Below are positions 1-5,162 of a stretch of 6,301 nt of DNA, piece by piece. A model generated the notes under the pieces. It had not been told where the DNA came from and made no database searches. It worked only from the letters and a program-made list of their open reading frames with translations. Within the stretch, counting starts at the first letter, position 1; every line of letters begins with the position of its first letter. The translations under genes were made by a program, and so were the position numbers. Source of the stretch: Syntrophales bacterium (GTDB taxonomy: Bacteria > Desulfobacterota > Syntrophia > Syntrophales > UBA2210); NCBI GenBank assembly GCA_030655735.1, contig JAUSPK010000080.1, positions 1 to 6,301 of the forward strand, read 5' to 3'.

Positions 1-665
1 ACAGTGCGGCGTTCGAGGCCGGTGTGCTGAGCGGTGATGTCATCACTGCCATAAATGACAAGGAGATCTCCCGCTGGTCGGAATTGGCCGATGCCGTGAA
101 CGAGAGCAACGGTGAACAGCTCAAGATCCGTATAGACCGGGGCAGTAGGGTTTTCGATATATATATGACCCCTCAGCCGATAAAATCTAAAAATGTCTTC
201 GGCGAAGAGATTGATACCTATCGGATTGGGGTCGGTATCTCCGATGAAACGGTTCTGGAACGAAAGGGTCCGGTCGGCGCGCTTGCTACCGGGGCTCAGC
301 AGACATGGGGGTGGACGAAGCTTACCTGCCTCGGTATGGTCAAAATACTACAGGGCGTTGTTTCTCCTAAGGAGCTGGGTGGGCCCATACTGATCGCGCA
401 GATGGCCGGTTCACAGGCCCGCAAGGGTCTGATGCCCTTTATATTCCTGATGGCGGTATTGAGCGTAAACCTGGGGGTTTTGAATCTCCTCCCCGTGCCT
501 GTTCTCGACGGAGGACATATCGCCTTCTTCCTGATAGAAGCCGCTACAGGGAGAACCGTCAGCATGAAGTGGAGGGAGATAGCGCAGCAGGTGGGATTCT
601 TTCTCCTGATACTCCTGATGATATTCGTATTCTATAACGACATAGCGAGGATACTGGGGTATTAA
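1..665 (+). CDS. rseP: RseP-type site-2 intramembrane zinc metalloprotease, C-terminal part (5'-truncated)
   Basis: The reading frame is open from the left edge (first full codon at base 3), so the GTG at 24 is an internal codon, not the start. The first ~55 residues form the end of a PDZ domain (AAFEAGVLSGDVI, then INDKEISRWSELADAV). A membrane region follows, with the RseP-typical SPKELGGPI stretch and the second metalloprotease motif NLLPVPVLDGGH (bases ~475-520), whose Asp is a zinc ligand in this family. A last hydrophobic helix (VGFFLLILLMIFVFY) ends the protein. The HExxH helix lies outside the window. Known family role: the second cut in regulated intramembrane proteolysis, releasing anti-sigma factor fragments and clearing signal-peptide remnants in the inner membrane. 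tsaB follows after 2 nt, so the two are probably cotranscribed. The substrate here is unknown. Confidence 0.96.
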   Translation, partial: SAAFEAGVLSGDVITAINDKEISRWSELADAVNESNGEQLKIRIDRGSRVFDIYMTPQPIKSKNVFGEEIDTYRIGVGISDETVLERKGPVGALATGAQQTWGWTKLTCLGMVKILQGVVSPKELGGPILIAQMAGSQARKGLMPFIFLMAVLSVNLGVLNLLPVPVLDGGHIAFFLIEAATGRTVSMKWREIAQQVGFFLLILLMIFVFYNDIARILGY

Positions 666-667
666 CT

Positions 668-1354
668 ATGATCACGCTCGCTGTGGATACCTCTGTTACA
701 ACGACTAGTGTCGCGCTCCTTGAGGAGGACGACACCCTGGCCGAGCTTTTTATCCATACCGGCCGGAACCATGCGGAGGTGCTCCTGCCGGCAATCGAAA
801 GGCTGCTCGGCTCCGTAGGGGTCGAGAAGGGGCAGATAGATCTGTTTGCCGTTACCGTCGGTCCCGGATCCTTTACGGGGCTCCGAGTGGGAACAAGTAC
901 CGTTAAAGGCCTGGCATTCGTTCTGCAAAAACCGGTTGTCGGCGTCTGTACCCTGGATGCCCTTGCCCTGAACGTTCCCCATCCCGATGCCCCGGTTACC
1001 ATCTGTCCCATGGTGGACGCCGGGAGGGGAGAGGTGTACACGGCCCTCTATCTTCCCTCAGGCCCGGATGCCTACGAAAAGACGCTCCAGGAATGTGTCG
1101 TACGCCCGGGAGAATTTCTGGGCTCAATAAACGGAGAGGTTGTATTCCTGGGTGGCGGAGCGGAGAAGCACCGAAAGCTTATCAATAATGTCCTGCCGGA
1201 TCGATCGTCCTTTGCCCCGTCACGCTTTAACCACGTAAGGGCGTGTGCAGTTGGAATCGTGGGGCGGAAGAGGTTTCGTAATGGTGATATCTCTGATATA
1301 ATAACCCTCACCCCTGATTATCTACGGACTTCATACGCAACGGAGGTTGATTGA
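668..1354 (+). CDS. tsaB: tRNA threonylcarbamoyladenosine biosynthesis protein TsaB (YeaZ)
   Basis: This 228-residue protein has the usual TsaB length. It opens with the ASKHA-fold start MITLAVDTSVTTTSVALLE, then H35-AEVLLPAIERLL and the family signature GPGSFTGLRVG (residues 66-76), followed by DAGRGEVY (117-124) and a C-terminal LTPDYLR. TsaB is the inactive ASKHA paralogue that holds TsaD and TsaE together in the complex making t6A at position 37 of ANN-decoding tRNAs, in the cytoplasm. The ATG at 668 sits 2 nt after the rseP stop, with GGGG at 656-659 as a modest ribosome site inside rseP, which suggests translational coupling. No rimI or tsaD is next to it here. The last ~60 bases contain a perfect extended -10 sequence (see 1294-1302). 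Confidence 0.96.
   Translation: MITLAVDTSVTTTSVALLEEDDTLAELFIHTGRNHAEVLLPAIERLLGSVGVEKGQIDLFAVTVGPGSFTGLRVGTSTVKGLAFVLQKPVVGVCTLDALALNVPHPDAPVTICPMVDAGRGEVYTALYLPSGPDAYEKTLQECVVRPGEFLGSINGEVVFLGGGAEKHRKLINNVLPDRSSFAPSRFNHVRACAVGIVGRKRFRNGDISDIITLTPDYLRTSYATEVD
1294..1302 (+). promoter_or_regulatory. Possible extended -10 promoter inside the 3' end of tsaB
   Basis: The sequence is TGATATAAT: a TG dinucleotide one base before a perfect TATAAT (1297-1302), the extended -10 arrangement that can work without a good -35. The -35 region at 17-nt spacing (TTTCGT) is poor. It lies within tsaB codons (Ser-Asp-Ile-Ile) about 200 nt upstream of psd, in the right direction to drive psd-pssA. In a gene rich in ATA codons this could arise by chance. 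Confidence 0.3.
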
Positions 1355-1382
1355 TACCCCTCATCGTGCATGGATATGTTGG

Positions 1383-1411
1383 TTGACATGGGGCCTTTTA
1401 TCTACTATAGA
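1383..1411 (+). promoter_or_regulatory. Predicted sigma70-type promoter for psd-pssA
   Basis: A perfect TTGACA (-35, 1383-1388) is followed after exactly 17 nt by TATAGA (-10, 1406-1411, 4 of 6 matches). It lies in the 149-nt gap between tsaB and psd, so it sits where a new transcript should start. Transcription would begin near 1418, giving a leader of about 86 nt before the chosen psd start. The alternative -10 TACTAT (1403-1408) is at only 14-nt spacing and is less likely. I see no intrinsic terminator between tsaB and this site, so read-through from rseP-tsaB may also occur. Confidence 0.5.
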
Positions 1412-1442
1412 CCGCAAGTCGGGTGATGTGAGGATCTGGCCG

Positions 1443-1511
1443 GTGTTTGCCCACTACTTCGGTGGATGCCGAGCGGAAAAAGGATCGGGCGCGGGTGGTA
1501 TCTATGGATAA
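1443..1511 (+). other. Possible 22-codon leader ORF overlapping the psd start
   Basis: A GTG at 1443 opens a 22-codon frame (starting MFAHYFGGCRAEKG) that stops with TAA at 1509-1511, 8 nt inside psd. A GAGGA (1430-1434) lies 8 nt upstream, a better ribosome site than any at psd itself, and the predicted transcription start (~1418) is just ahead. Termination right at the psd ATG would allow translational coupling. The peptide has no recognisable domain or run of one regulatory amino acid. It may equally be chance, as short frames of this size are common. Confidence 0.18.
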
Positions 1512-2148
1512 TAAGAATTTTCCGATTGCCCTTGACGGGCTTGTCTTCATAGTACCCCTTACTATCCTGCTGTTGATCTCCCTATACTCCGAAGTGACTT
1601 GGTTGAGTGCACTTTTCCTTGCCGCCACCCTTTTTGGCCTGTGGTTTTTCCGCAATCCGGACCGGGCGACCCCTGAAGATGAAAAGGCGATCATATCACC
1701 TGCAGACGGCAGGGTCATAAAGATAGAGGAAGTGGATGAGGAAGAGATGCTGAAGGGGAGGGCCAGGAAGGTGAGCATCTTCATGAGTGTCTTTAATGTC
1801 CACGTAAACCGAGCGCCCTGTGCCGGCGTGGTAAAGGAGATTGCATACCGGAAGGGCAGGTTCTTTTCCGCCAATCTCGACAAGGCGTCGGCCCTCAACG
1901 AGAGGAATTCGGTCCTGATCGAAACGGCGGATGGAAATCGAATACTTACCATACAGATAGCAGGGCTGATTGCACGAAGAATAGTCTGCTGGGTTAAAGA
2001 AGGGATGGGGCTTGAGAAGGGGGAGCGTTTCGGACTTATTAAATTCGGTTCGCGCCTGGAAGTTTTTATGCCTCTTGACGCCACAATCCCCGTGAAGGTC
2101 GGGGACAAGGTGCGTGCCGGAGAAACCAGAATAGGGTATCTGATATGA
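1504..2148 (+). CDS. psd: Phosphatidylserine decarboxylase proenzyme, short (PSD-A) type
   Basis: Converts phosphatidylserine to phosphatidylethanolamine at the inner membrane using a self-made pyruvoyl group. With the ATG at 1504 the protein has 214 residues, the usual size of the short family, and begins MDNKNFPIALDG, matching the family's (N/F)PIAxEG start. In-frame TTG 1447 and GTG 1462 would add up to 19 residues that look unlike the family. Two hydrophobic segments (about 13-27 and 33-48) anchor it. Visible key parts are ISPADGRV (Asp68), FNVHVNRAP (His100), IAGLIARRIVCW (152-163) and KFGSRLEVFMP, with self-cleavage expected between Gly182 and Ser183 to give beta and alpha chains. The ribosome site is weak (GGGTGG, 1493-1498). 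The stop overlaps the pssA start (ATGA), so the two steps of phosphatidylethanolamine synthesis are coupled. Confidence 0.95.
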   Translation: MDNKNFPIALDGLVFIVPLTILLLISLYSEVTWLSALFLAATLFGLWFFRNPDRATPEDEKAIISPADGRVIKIEEVDEEEMLKGRARKVSIFMSVFNVHVNRAPCAGVVKEIAYRKGRFFSANLDKASALNERNSVLIETADGNRILTIQIAGLIARRIVCWVKEGMGLEKGERFGLIKFGSRLEVFMPLDATIPVKVGDKVRAGETRIGYLI

Positions 2149-2915
2149 AAAACAATCCCAGGATAAAGAGCGACAGCATGAAGAAGGGTATTTATATTCT
2201 CCCGAATCTTTTCACGACGGCGAGCCTCTTTTTCGGTTTTTATTCGATTATAGCCTCGATAGGGGGAGATTTTCCACGGGCGGCCGTTGCCATCGTACTG
2301 TCTTGCATCCTCGATGGCCTCGATGGAAAGATTGCCCGGGTTACCAATACAACCAGCAGGTTCGGCGCTGAATACGATTCTCTCTCCGATCTTATAGCGT
2401 TTGGTCTAGCACCCGCTATCCTTGCGTATTCATGGGCGCTCGTGTCTTTCGGGAGATATGGGTGGCTTTCCGCGTTTCTCTTTGTGGTATGTGGGGCCCT
2501 GAGGCTTGCGCGGTTCAATGTACAGCTTGATATTATAGACAGCAGGGTATTCAACGGCCTGGCTATCCCGGCAGCGGCAGTTGTCATCGCGACAACGGTC
2601 CTGTTCTTCGATTATATGGGCGGACAGGGTCAGTTCCATCACGTCTCTATCCTGGCGGGTACGGTTGCCCTCTCTCTGCTGATGGTCAGTAATATAAAGT
2701 ACTATAGTTTCAAGGACCTGAATTTCTTTTCGAGAAAGCCCTTCATGACCTTTGTCATGATCGTCTGTATGTTGATTGTCATTGTGCTTGAGCCGCAGAT
2801 TATGCTCTTTGTTATGGCCCTGGGCTACGCTATTTCCGGTCCTGTGTGGATACTGTTCAGGATGGCAAAGGGACGGCAGCCGGGCGAGGCGGAGGACTAT
2901 CACCATAGAAGATAG
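2145..2915 (+). CDS. pssA: CDP-diacylglycerol--serine O-phosphatidyltransferase (membrane type)
   Basis: Makes phosphatidylserine and CMP from CDP-diacylglycerol and serine, feeding Psd encoded just upstream. The CDP-alcohol phosphotransferase signature is complete: D60-G61-xx-A64-R65-x8-G74-xxx-D78-xxx-D82, preceded by a further Asp57; the aspartates bind metal and substrate in this family. Typical PssA stretches follow: GALRLARFNVQ (117-127), FNGLAIPAAA (136-145; most relatives I recall have GLP) and LMVSNIKYYSFK (179-190). About six to eight hydrophobic segments spread over residues 17-238, and the tail is polar. At 256 residues it is normal for the membrane-embedded class. The ATG at 2145 overlaps the psd stop by 4 nt, with AGGG at 2133-2136. 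A second ATG at 2178 (MKKGIYILPNLFT) would also keep the whole domain. The gene ends in tandem stops TAG TAA. Confidence 0.96.
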   Translation: MKNNPRIKSDSMKKGIYILPNLFTTASLFFGFYSIIASIGGDFPRAAVAIVLSCILDGLDGKIARVTNTTSRFGAEYDSLSDLIAFGLAPAILAYSWALVSFGRYGWLSAFLFVVCGALRLARFNVQLDIIDSRVFNGLAIPAAAVVIATTVLFFDYMGGQGQFHHVSILAGTVALSLLMVSNIKYYSFKDLNFFSRKPFMTFVMIVCMLIVIVLEPQIMLFVMALGYAISGPVWILFRMAKGRQPGEAEDYHHRR

Positions 2916-2940
2916 TAAGCTACGATTTATGGAGGAGACG

Positions 2941-3054
2941 TTGCGAGCTTCACAATTGAGCCACAGGAAGGTGTGTGGCTCTCTCTGTAATAGAACGAAA
3001 AAGCCGTTTTTTTGCCAAAAATATCCAAGAAGGTGTCCGTATGAGAAAGTATAA
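2941..3054 (+). other. Possible 37-codon Cys-containing leader ORF before asd
   Basis: A strong Shine-Dalgarno-like GGAGGAG (2931-2937) in the pssA-asd gap has no ATG or GTG at a useful distance. The only candidate start is the TTG at 2941. The frame runs 37 codons and ends with TAA at 3052-3054, overlapping asd by 14 nt. The product would be basic with four Cys at 12, 16, 25 and 32. An ATG at 2929 in the same frame precedes the Shine-Dalgarno and so is not served by it. No known family is recognised, and it may be non-coding. Confidence 0.12.
2958..2981 (+). other. Perfect 8-bp stem-loop in the pssA-asd gap
   Basis: GAGCCACA (2958-2965) and TGTGGCTC (2974-2981) are exact reverse complements around the 8-nt loop GGAAGGTG. 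The stem has 5 G-C pairs of 8 and is followed by CTCTCTGT rather than a T run, so it is not a standard intrinsic terminator. It lies 59 nt before the asd start. It could be an mRNA-stability or processing hairpin between pssA and asd, or part of a regulatory leader. The function is not known. Confidence 0.45.
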
Positions 3055-4060
3055 TGTTGCCGTTGTAGGGGCCACAGGAGTTGTCGGGACAGAGATGATC
3101 CGTACGCTGGAAGAGAGAAATTTTCCGGTAGGGGAGATTACCCTCCTTGCCTCGGAACGATCCCTGGGCAGAGAGCTGACCTTTCGCGGGAAGGAATATC
3201 CCGTCAAGGTCCTGAACGATGATTCATTCAAGGGGATAGAGATAGGGCTGTTCTCCCCGGGGGGAAGCGTCAGCGAGCGGTTTGCACCCGTAGCGGCACG
3301 GGAGGGCTGCGTGGTTATAGACAACACCAATGCCTTCAGGATGGAGCCGGATATCCCCCTGGTTGTCCCCGAGGTAAATCCCGAAGAGATAGGCAATTAC
3401 CGTAACAGGGGGATTATAGCAAATCCAAATTGCTCGACGATACAGATGGTTGTGGCGCTGAAACCTATCCATGATGCGGTCGGCATCAAGCGTATCGTCG
3501 TGTCTACGTACCAGGCGGTATCGGGCACCGGCAAGGATGCCATTGAAGAGCTGGTGGCACAGACACGGGCGCTCCTGGCCATGGAAGATCCCAAAATAAA
3601 CGTGTATCCGCACCGGATAGCGTTCAACTGTCTCCCCCACATAGATGTGTTCATGGAGAACGGGTATACCAAGGAAGAGATGAAGATGGTCAATGAGACC
3701 AGGAAGATCCTGAAGGCCCCTTCCATGGCTGTCACCGCCACGACGGTGAGGGTTCCGGTCTTCTACGGCCACTCGGAGTCCGTGAATATCGAGACCGAGA
3801 AAAAGATCACCCCGGACGAGGTGCGCAAACTCCTTGCAACCGCCCCCGGGGTTACCGTGGTCGATGATCCTTCGGCGCTACGCTATCCCCTTGCCAGTGA
3901 TGCGGCCGGGAAGGACGACACCTTTGTCGGGAGGATCAGGGAGGATGAATCTATACCGAACGGCATAAATATGTGGGTTGTCGCCGATAATATACGAAAG
4001 GGCGCGGCCCTGAATGCTGTACAGATAGCGGAGATACTGATCGATAAGTATCTGGATTGA
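3041..4060 (+). CDS. asd: Aspartate-semialdehyde dehydrogenase
   Basis: NADPH-dependent reduction of aspartyl phosphate to aspartate semialdehyde, the branch point to lysine/diaminopimelate, threonine, methionine and isoleucine. The ATG at 3041 has AAGAAGGTG (3027-3035) at good distance and gives 339 residues, normal length. A GTG at 2975 in frame would add 22 residues before the nucleotide-binding fold and is rejected. Seen: the Rossmann motif VVGATGVVG (8-16), LLASERSLG (35-43), the catalytic Cys131 in NPNCST, Gln158 in STYQAVSGTG (155-164), and RVPVFYGHSES (237-247) with the conserved Arg237 and the catalytic-base His244. rsmD follows after 3 nt. The aminotransferase at the window's end could supply its precursor aspartate. 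The 125-nt gap upstream carries a hairpin but no convincing promoter, so it may be read from the psd-pssA transcript. Confidence 0.97.
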   Translation: MRKYNVAVVGATGVVGTEMIRTLEERNFPVGEITLLASERSLGRELTFRGKEYPVKVLNDDSFKGIEIGLFSPGGSVSERFAPVAAREGCVVIDNTNAFRMEPDIPLVVPEVNPEEIGNYRNRGIIANPNCSTIQMVVALKPIHDAVGIKRIVVSTYQAVSGTGKDAIEELVAQTRALLAMEDPKINVYPHRIAFNCLPHIDVFMENGYTKEEMKMVNETRKILKAPSMAVTATTVRVPVFYGHSESVNIETEKKITPDEVRKLLATAPGVTVVDDPSALRYPLASDAAGKDDTFVGRIREDESIPNGINMWVVADNIRKGAALNAVQIAEILIDKYLD

Positions 4061-4063
4061 TCC

Positions 4064-4612
4064 ATGAGGGTAACGGGAGGATGCGCGCGGGGCAGAAAGA
4101 TCTATACGCCGAAGAGCGATAAGATCAGGATGACCGCTGACAGGATCAGGGAGGCACTCTTTGCTATTCTCCCCTCCGTGGAAGGGACGCTGTTCCTGGA
4201 TATTTATGCCGGTACGGGAAGCGTTGGTATTGAGGCACTGAGCAGGGGAAGTGCCGGAGCCGTTTTTATTGAAAGAGAGTCGCTCCACGCAGGGGTGCTT
4301 CAGAAGAACCTCAAACTCCTAGGATTTGAGGGGTCGTGCGAAGTGCTTATCACTTCCGCAGAGAGCGGGATTCGCCTTCTTTCGGGGCGTAAACAAAAAT
4401 TTAATGTCGTATTCGCTGATCCTCCCTATGACAGGGGGCTGGCAAGTGAGCTTCTCGGTCTGCCCGGGGTAAGTGATCTGTTTGCGAAGGGAGGCATACT
4501 GGTTGTGGAGCATTCCTTCAGAGAAGACATAGCGGTTAGTGATATGTTTGTTCCGGTGGATCAGAGACGGTATGGTGATACGGTACTATCCTTTTTAAAA
4601 TCGAACAGATGA
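4064..4612 (+). CDS. rsmD: 16S rRNA (guanine(966)-N(2))-methyltransferase RsmD
   Basis: Methylates N2 of G966 (E. coli numbering) of 16S rRNA with S-adenosylmethionine. The 182-residue length is typical. The N-terminus MRVTGGCARGRKIYTP matches the family's R(I/V)xGGxxRGRxLxxP opening, followed by TADRIREALFAIL (24-36). The methyl-donor binding loop is FLDIYAGTGSVGIEALSRG (44-62), IERE (69-72) is the motif II acidic region, and the catalytic N6/N2-type motif IV is DPPY (119-122). The C-terminal RRYGDTVLSFL is also family-like. Oddity: IRMT (21-24) stands where relatives commonly have TRPT. The start lies 3 nt after the asd stop with no strong ribosome site, suggesting coupling to asd. rsmD next to coaD is a common bacterial pairing, which supports both calls. 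Confidence 0.96.
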   Translation: MRVTGGCARGRKIYTPKSDKIRMTADRIREALFAILPSVEGTLFLDIYAGTGSVGIEALSRGSAGAVFIERESLHAGVLQKNLKLLGFEGSCEVLITSAESGIRLLSGRKQKFNVVFADPPYDRGLASELLGLPGVSDLFAKGGILVVEHSFREDIAVSDMFVPVDQRRYGDTVLSFLKSNR

Positions 4613-4619
4613 GGGAGGA
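4613..4619 (+). promoter_or_regulatory. Strong ribosome binding site of coaD
   Basis: GGGAGGA lies directly after the rsmD stop codon, 6 nt before the coaD ATG at 4626. It is the clearest Shine-Dalgarno next to a real start in this window and fixes the coaD start. Confidence 0.8.
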
Positions 4620-4625
4620 CAGAAG

Positions 4626-5132
4626 ATGGGGAATGTGGCGGTGTATCCCGGTTCATTTGACCCCGTAACAAATGGTCACATGGATATCATTGAGAGGGGA
4701 TTGGGCGTATTTGACAAGATCATTGTAACGATCGGCCTCAATCCCAACAAGAAGACGCTCTTTTCCGTGGAGGAGAGGATCTCGATGATCAGGGAGTCCG
4801 TTGGGGATAATCCCCGGGTTGAGGTTAATTCCTTTTCCGGCCTCCTTGTGGATTATGTGGAGAAATCGGAGGCGCACTGTATCTTAAGGGGCCTCCGGGC
4901 CATGTCTGATTTTGAGTATGAATTTCAGCTGGCCCTCATCAACAGGAGGCTGAATAGAAAGATAGAGACCGTGTTCCTGATGACCGGAGCCAGCTGGTTC
5001 TACTGCAATTCCGGCATCGTAAAGGAGGCTGCCGGGTTGGGCGGATCGGTAAAGGGAATGGTCCCCGATATTGTTTTGAAAAAACTGAAAGAAAAATTTC
5101 CTGACATGAACGGGAAGACTCCAGAAATATAA
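4626..5132 (+). CDS. coaD: Phosphopantetheine adenylyltransferase (PPAT)
   Basis: Transfers AMP from ATP to 4'-phosphopantetheine, giving dephospho-CoA, the penultimate step of coenzyme A synthesis. The protein has 168 residues, close to the E. coli enzyme (about 159) with a slightly longer tail. Seen: YPGSFDPVTNGH (7-18) with the nucleotidyltransferase TxGH motif ending in His18, NPNKKTLFSVEER (39-51) with the substrate-binding Lys at 42/43, ILRGLRAMSDFEYE (86-99) with Arg88 and Arg91, and IVKEAAGLGGSV (131-142). Oddity: the serine-rich ATP-phosphate motif, ISSS in E. coli, aligns here with C127-N128-S129-G130, so only one serine remains. The rest looks intact, so the enzyme is probably active. 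It ends in tandem stops TAA TAG. Confidence 0.96.
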   Translation: MGNVAVYPGSFDPVTNGHMDIIERGLGVFDKIIVTIGLNPNKKTLFSVEERISMIRESVGDNPRVEVNSFSGLLVDYVEKSEAHCILRGLRAMSDFEYEFQLALINRRLNRKIETVFLMTGASWFYCNSGIVKEAAGLGGSVKGMVPDIVLKKLKEKFPDMNGKTPEI

Positions 5133-5133
5133 T
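5128..5133 (+). promoter_or_regulatory. Possible -10 element upstream of the aminotransferase gene
   Basis: A perfect TATAAT spans the coaD stop codon, 29 nt before the aminotransferase ATG. A transcript from it would start near 5140, just ahead of the ribosome site AGGGAA (5151-5156). No matching -35 is seen at 16-18 nt; the nearest TGACA (5102-5106) is 21 nt away. This is weak evidence, and read-through from coaD is the simpler explanation. Confidence 0.2.
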
Positions 5134-5162
5134 AGAGATATCAGTGGAGTAGGGAACGTACT

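Noticed and set aside
161..176. Short AT dinucleotide run in rseP.
   Set aside because: It encodes Ile-Tyr-Met within the frame and is too short to be a meaningful microsatellite.
559..1041. A 160-codon open frame on the - strand opposite rseP/tsaB.
   Set aside because: It is antisense to the well-supported tsaB and rseP frames, its translation is rich in Ser, Thr, Arg and Pro with no recognisable domain, and it is a by-product of their codon use.
1447..1503. Longer psd start at TTG 1447 or GTG 1462.
   Set aside because: The added residues are unlike the family N-terminus, whereas the ATG at 1504 begins just before the conserved FPIAxxG stretch. Not fully excluded because the ribosome site at 1504 is weak.
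2430..2906. A 158-codon - strand frame opposite pssA.
   Set aside because: It is a shadow of a membrane protein gene: the antisense of hydrophobic codons gives a charged, His/Asn/Arg-rich product without features.
2994..3016. A/T-rich hairpin (AACG...CGTT or AAAAA...TTTTT) followed by T residues, as an intrinsic terminator after pssA.
   Set aside because: The stem is only 4-5 bp and mostly A-T, too weak for a convincing terminator, although a T run is present.
2975..3040. Longer asd start at GTG 2975.
   Set aside because: It would place 22 unrelated residues before the Rossmann fold, its start lies in the stem of the hairpin, and ATG 3041 has a good ribosome site.
3050..3055. TATAAT in the first codons of asd.
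   Set aside because: It lies after the start codon, has no -35 at a proper distance, and encodes Tyr-Asn in the conserved N-terminus.
3224..3772. A 182-codon open frame on the - strand inside asd.
   Set aside because: It lies entirely opposite the conserved Asd catalytic regions, and its His/Arg/Tyr-rich translation resembles no family.
3932..4154. A 13-bp direct repeat AGGATCAGGGAGG at 3932-3944 and 4142-4154.
   Set aside because: Both copies encode Arg-Ile-Arg-Glu in conserved parts of Asd and RsmD with the same favoured codons, so this is codon-use coincidence and not a repeat element.
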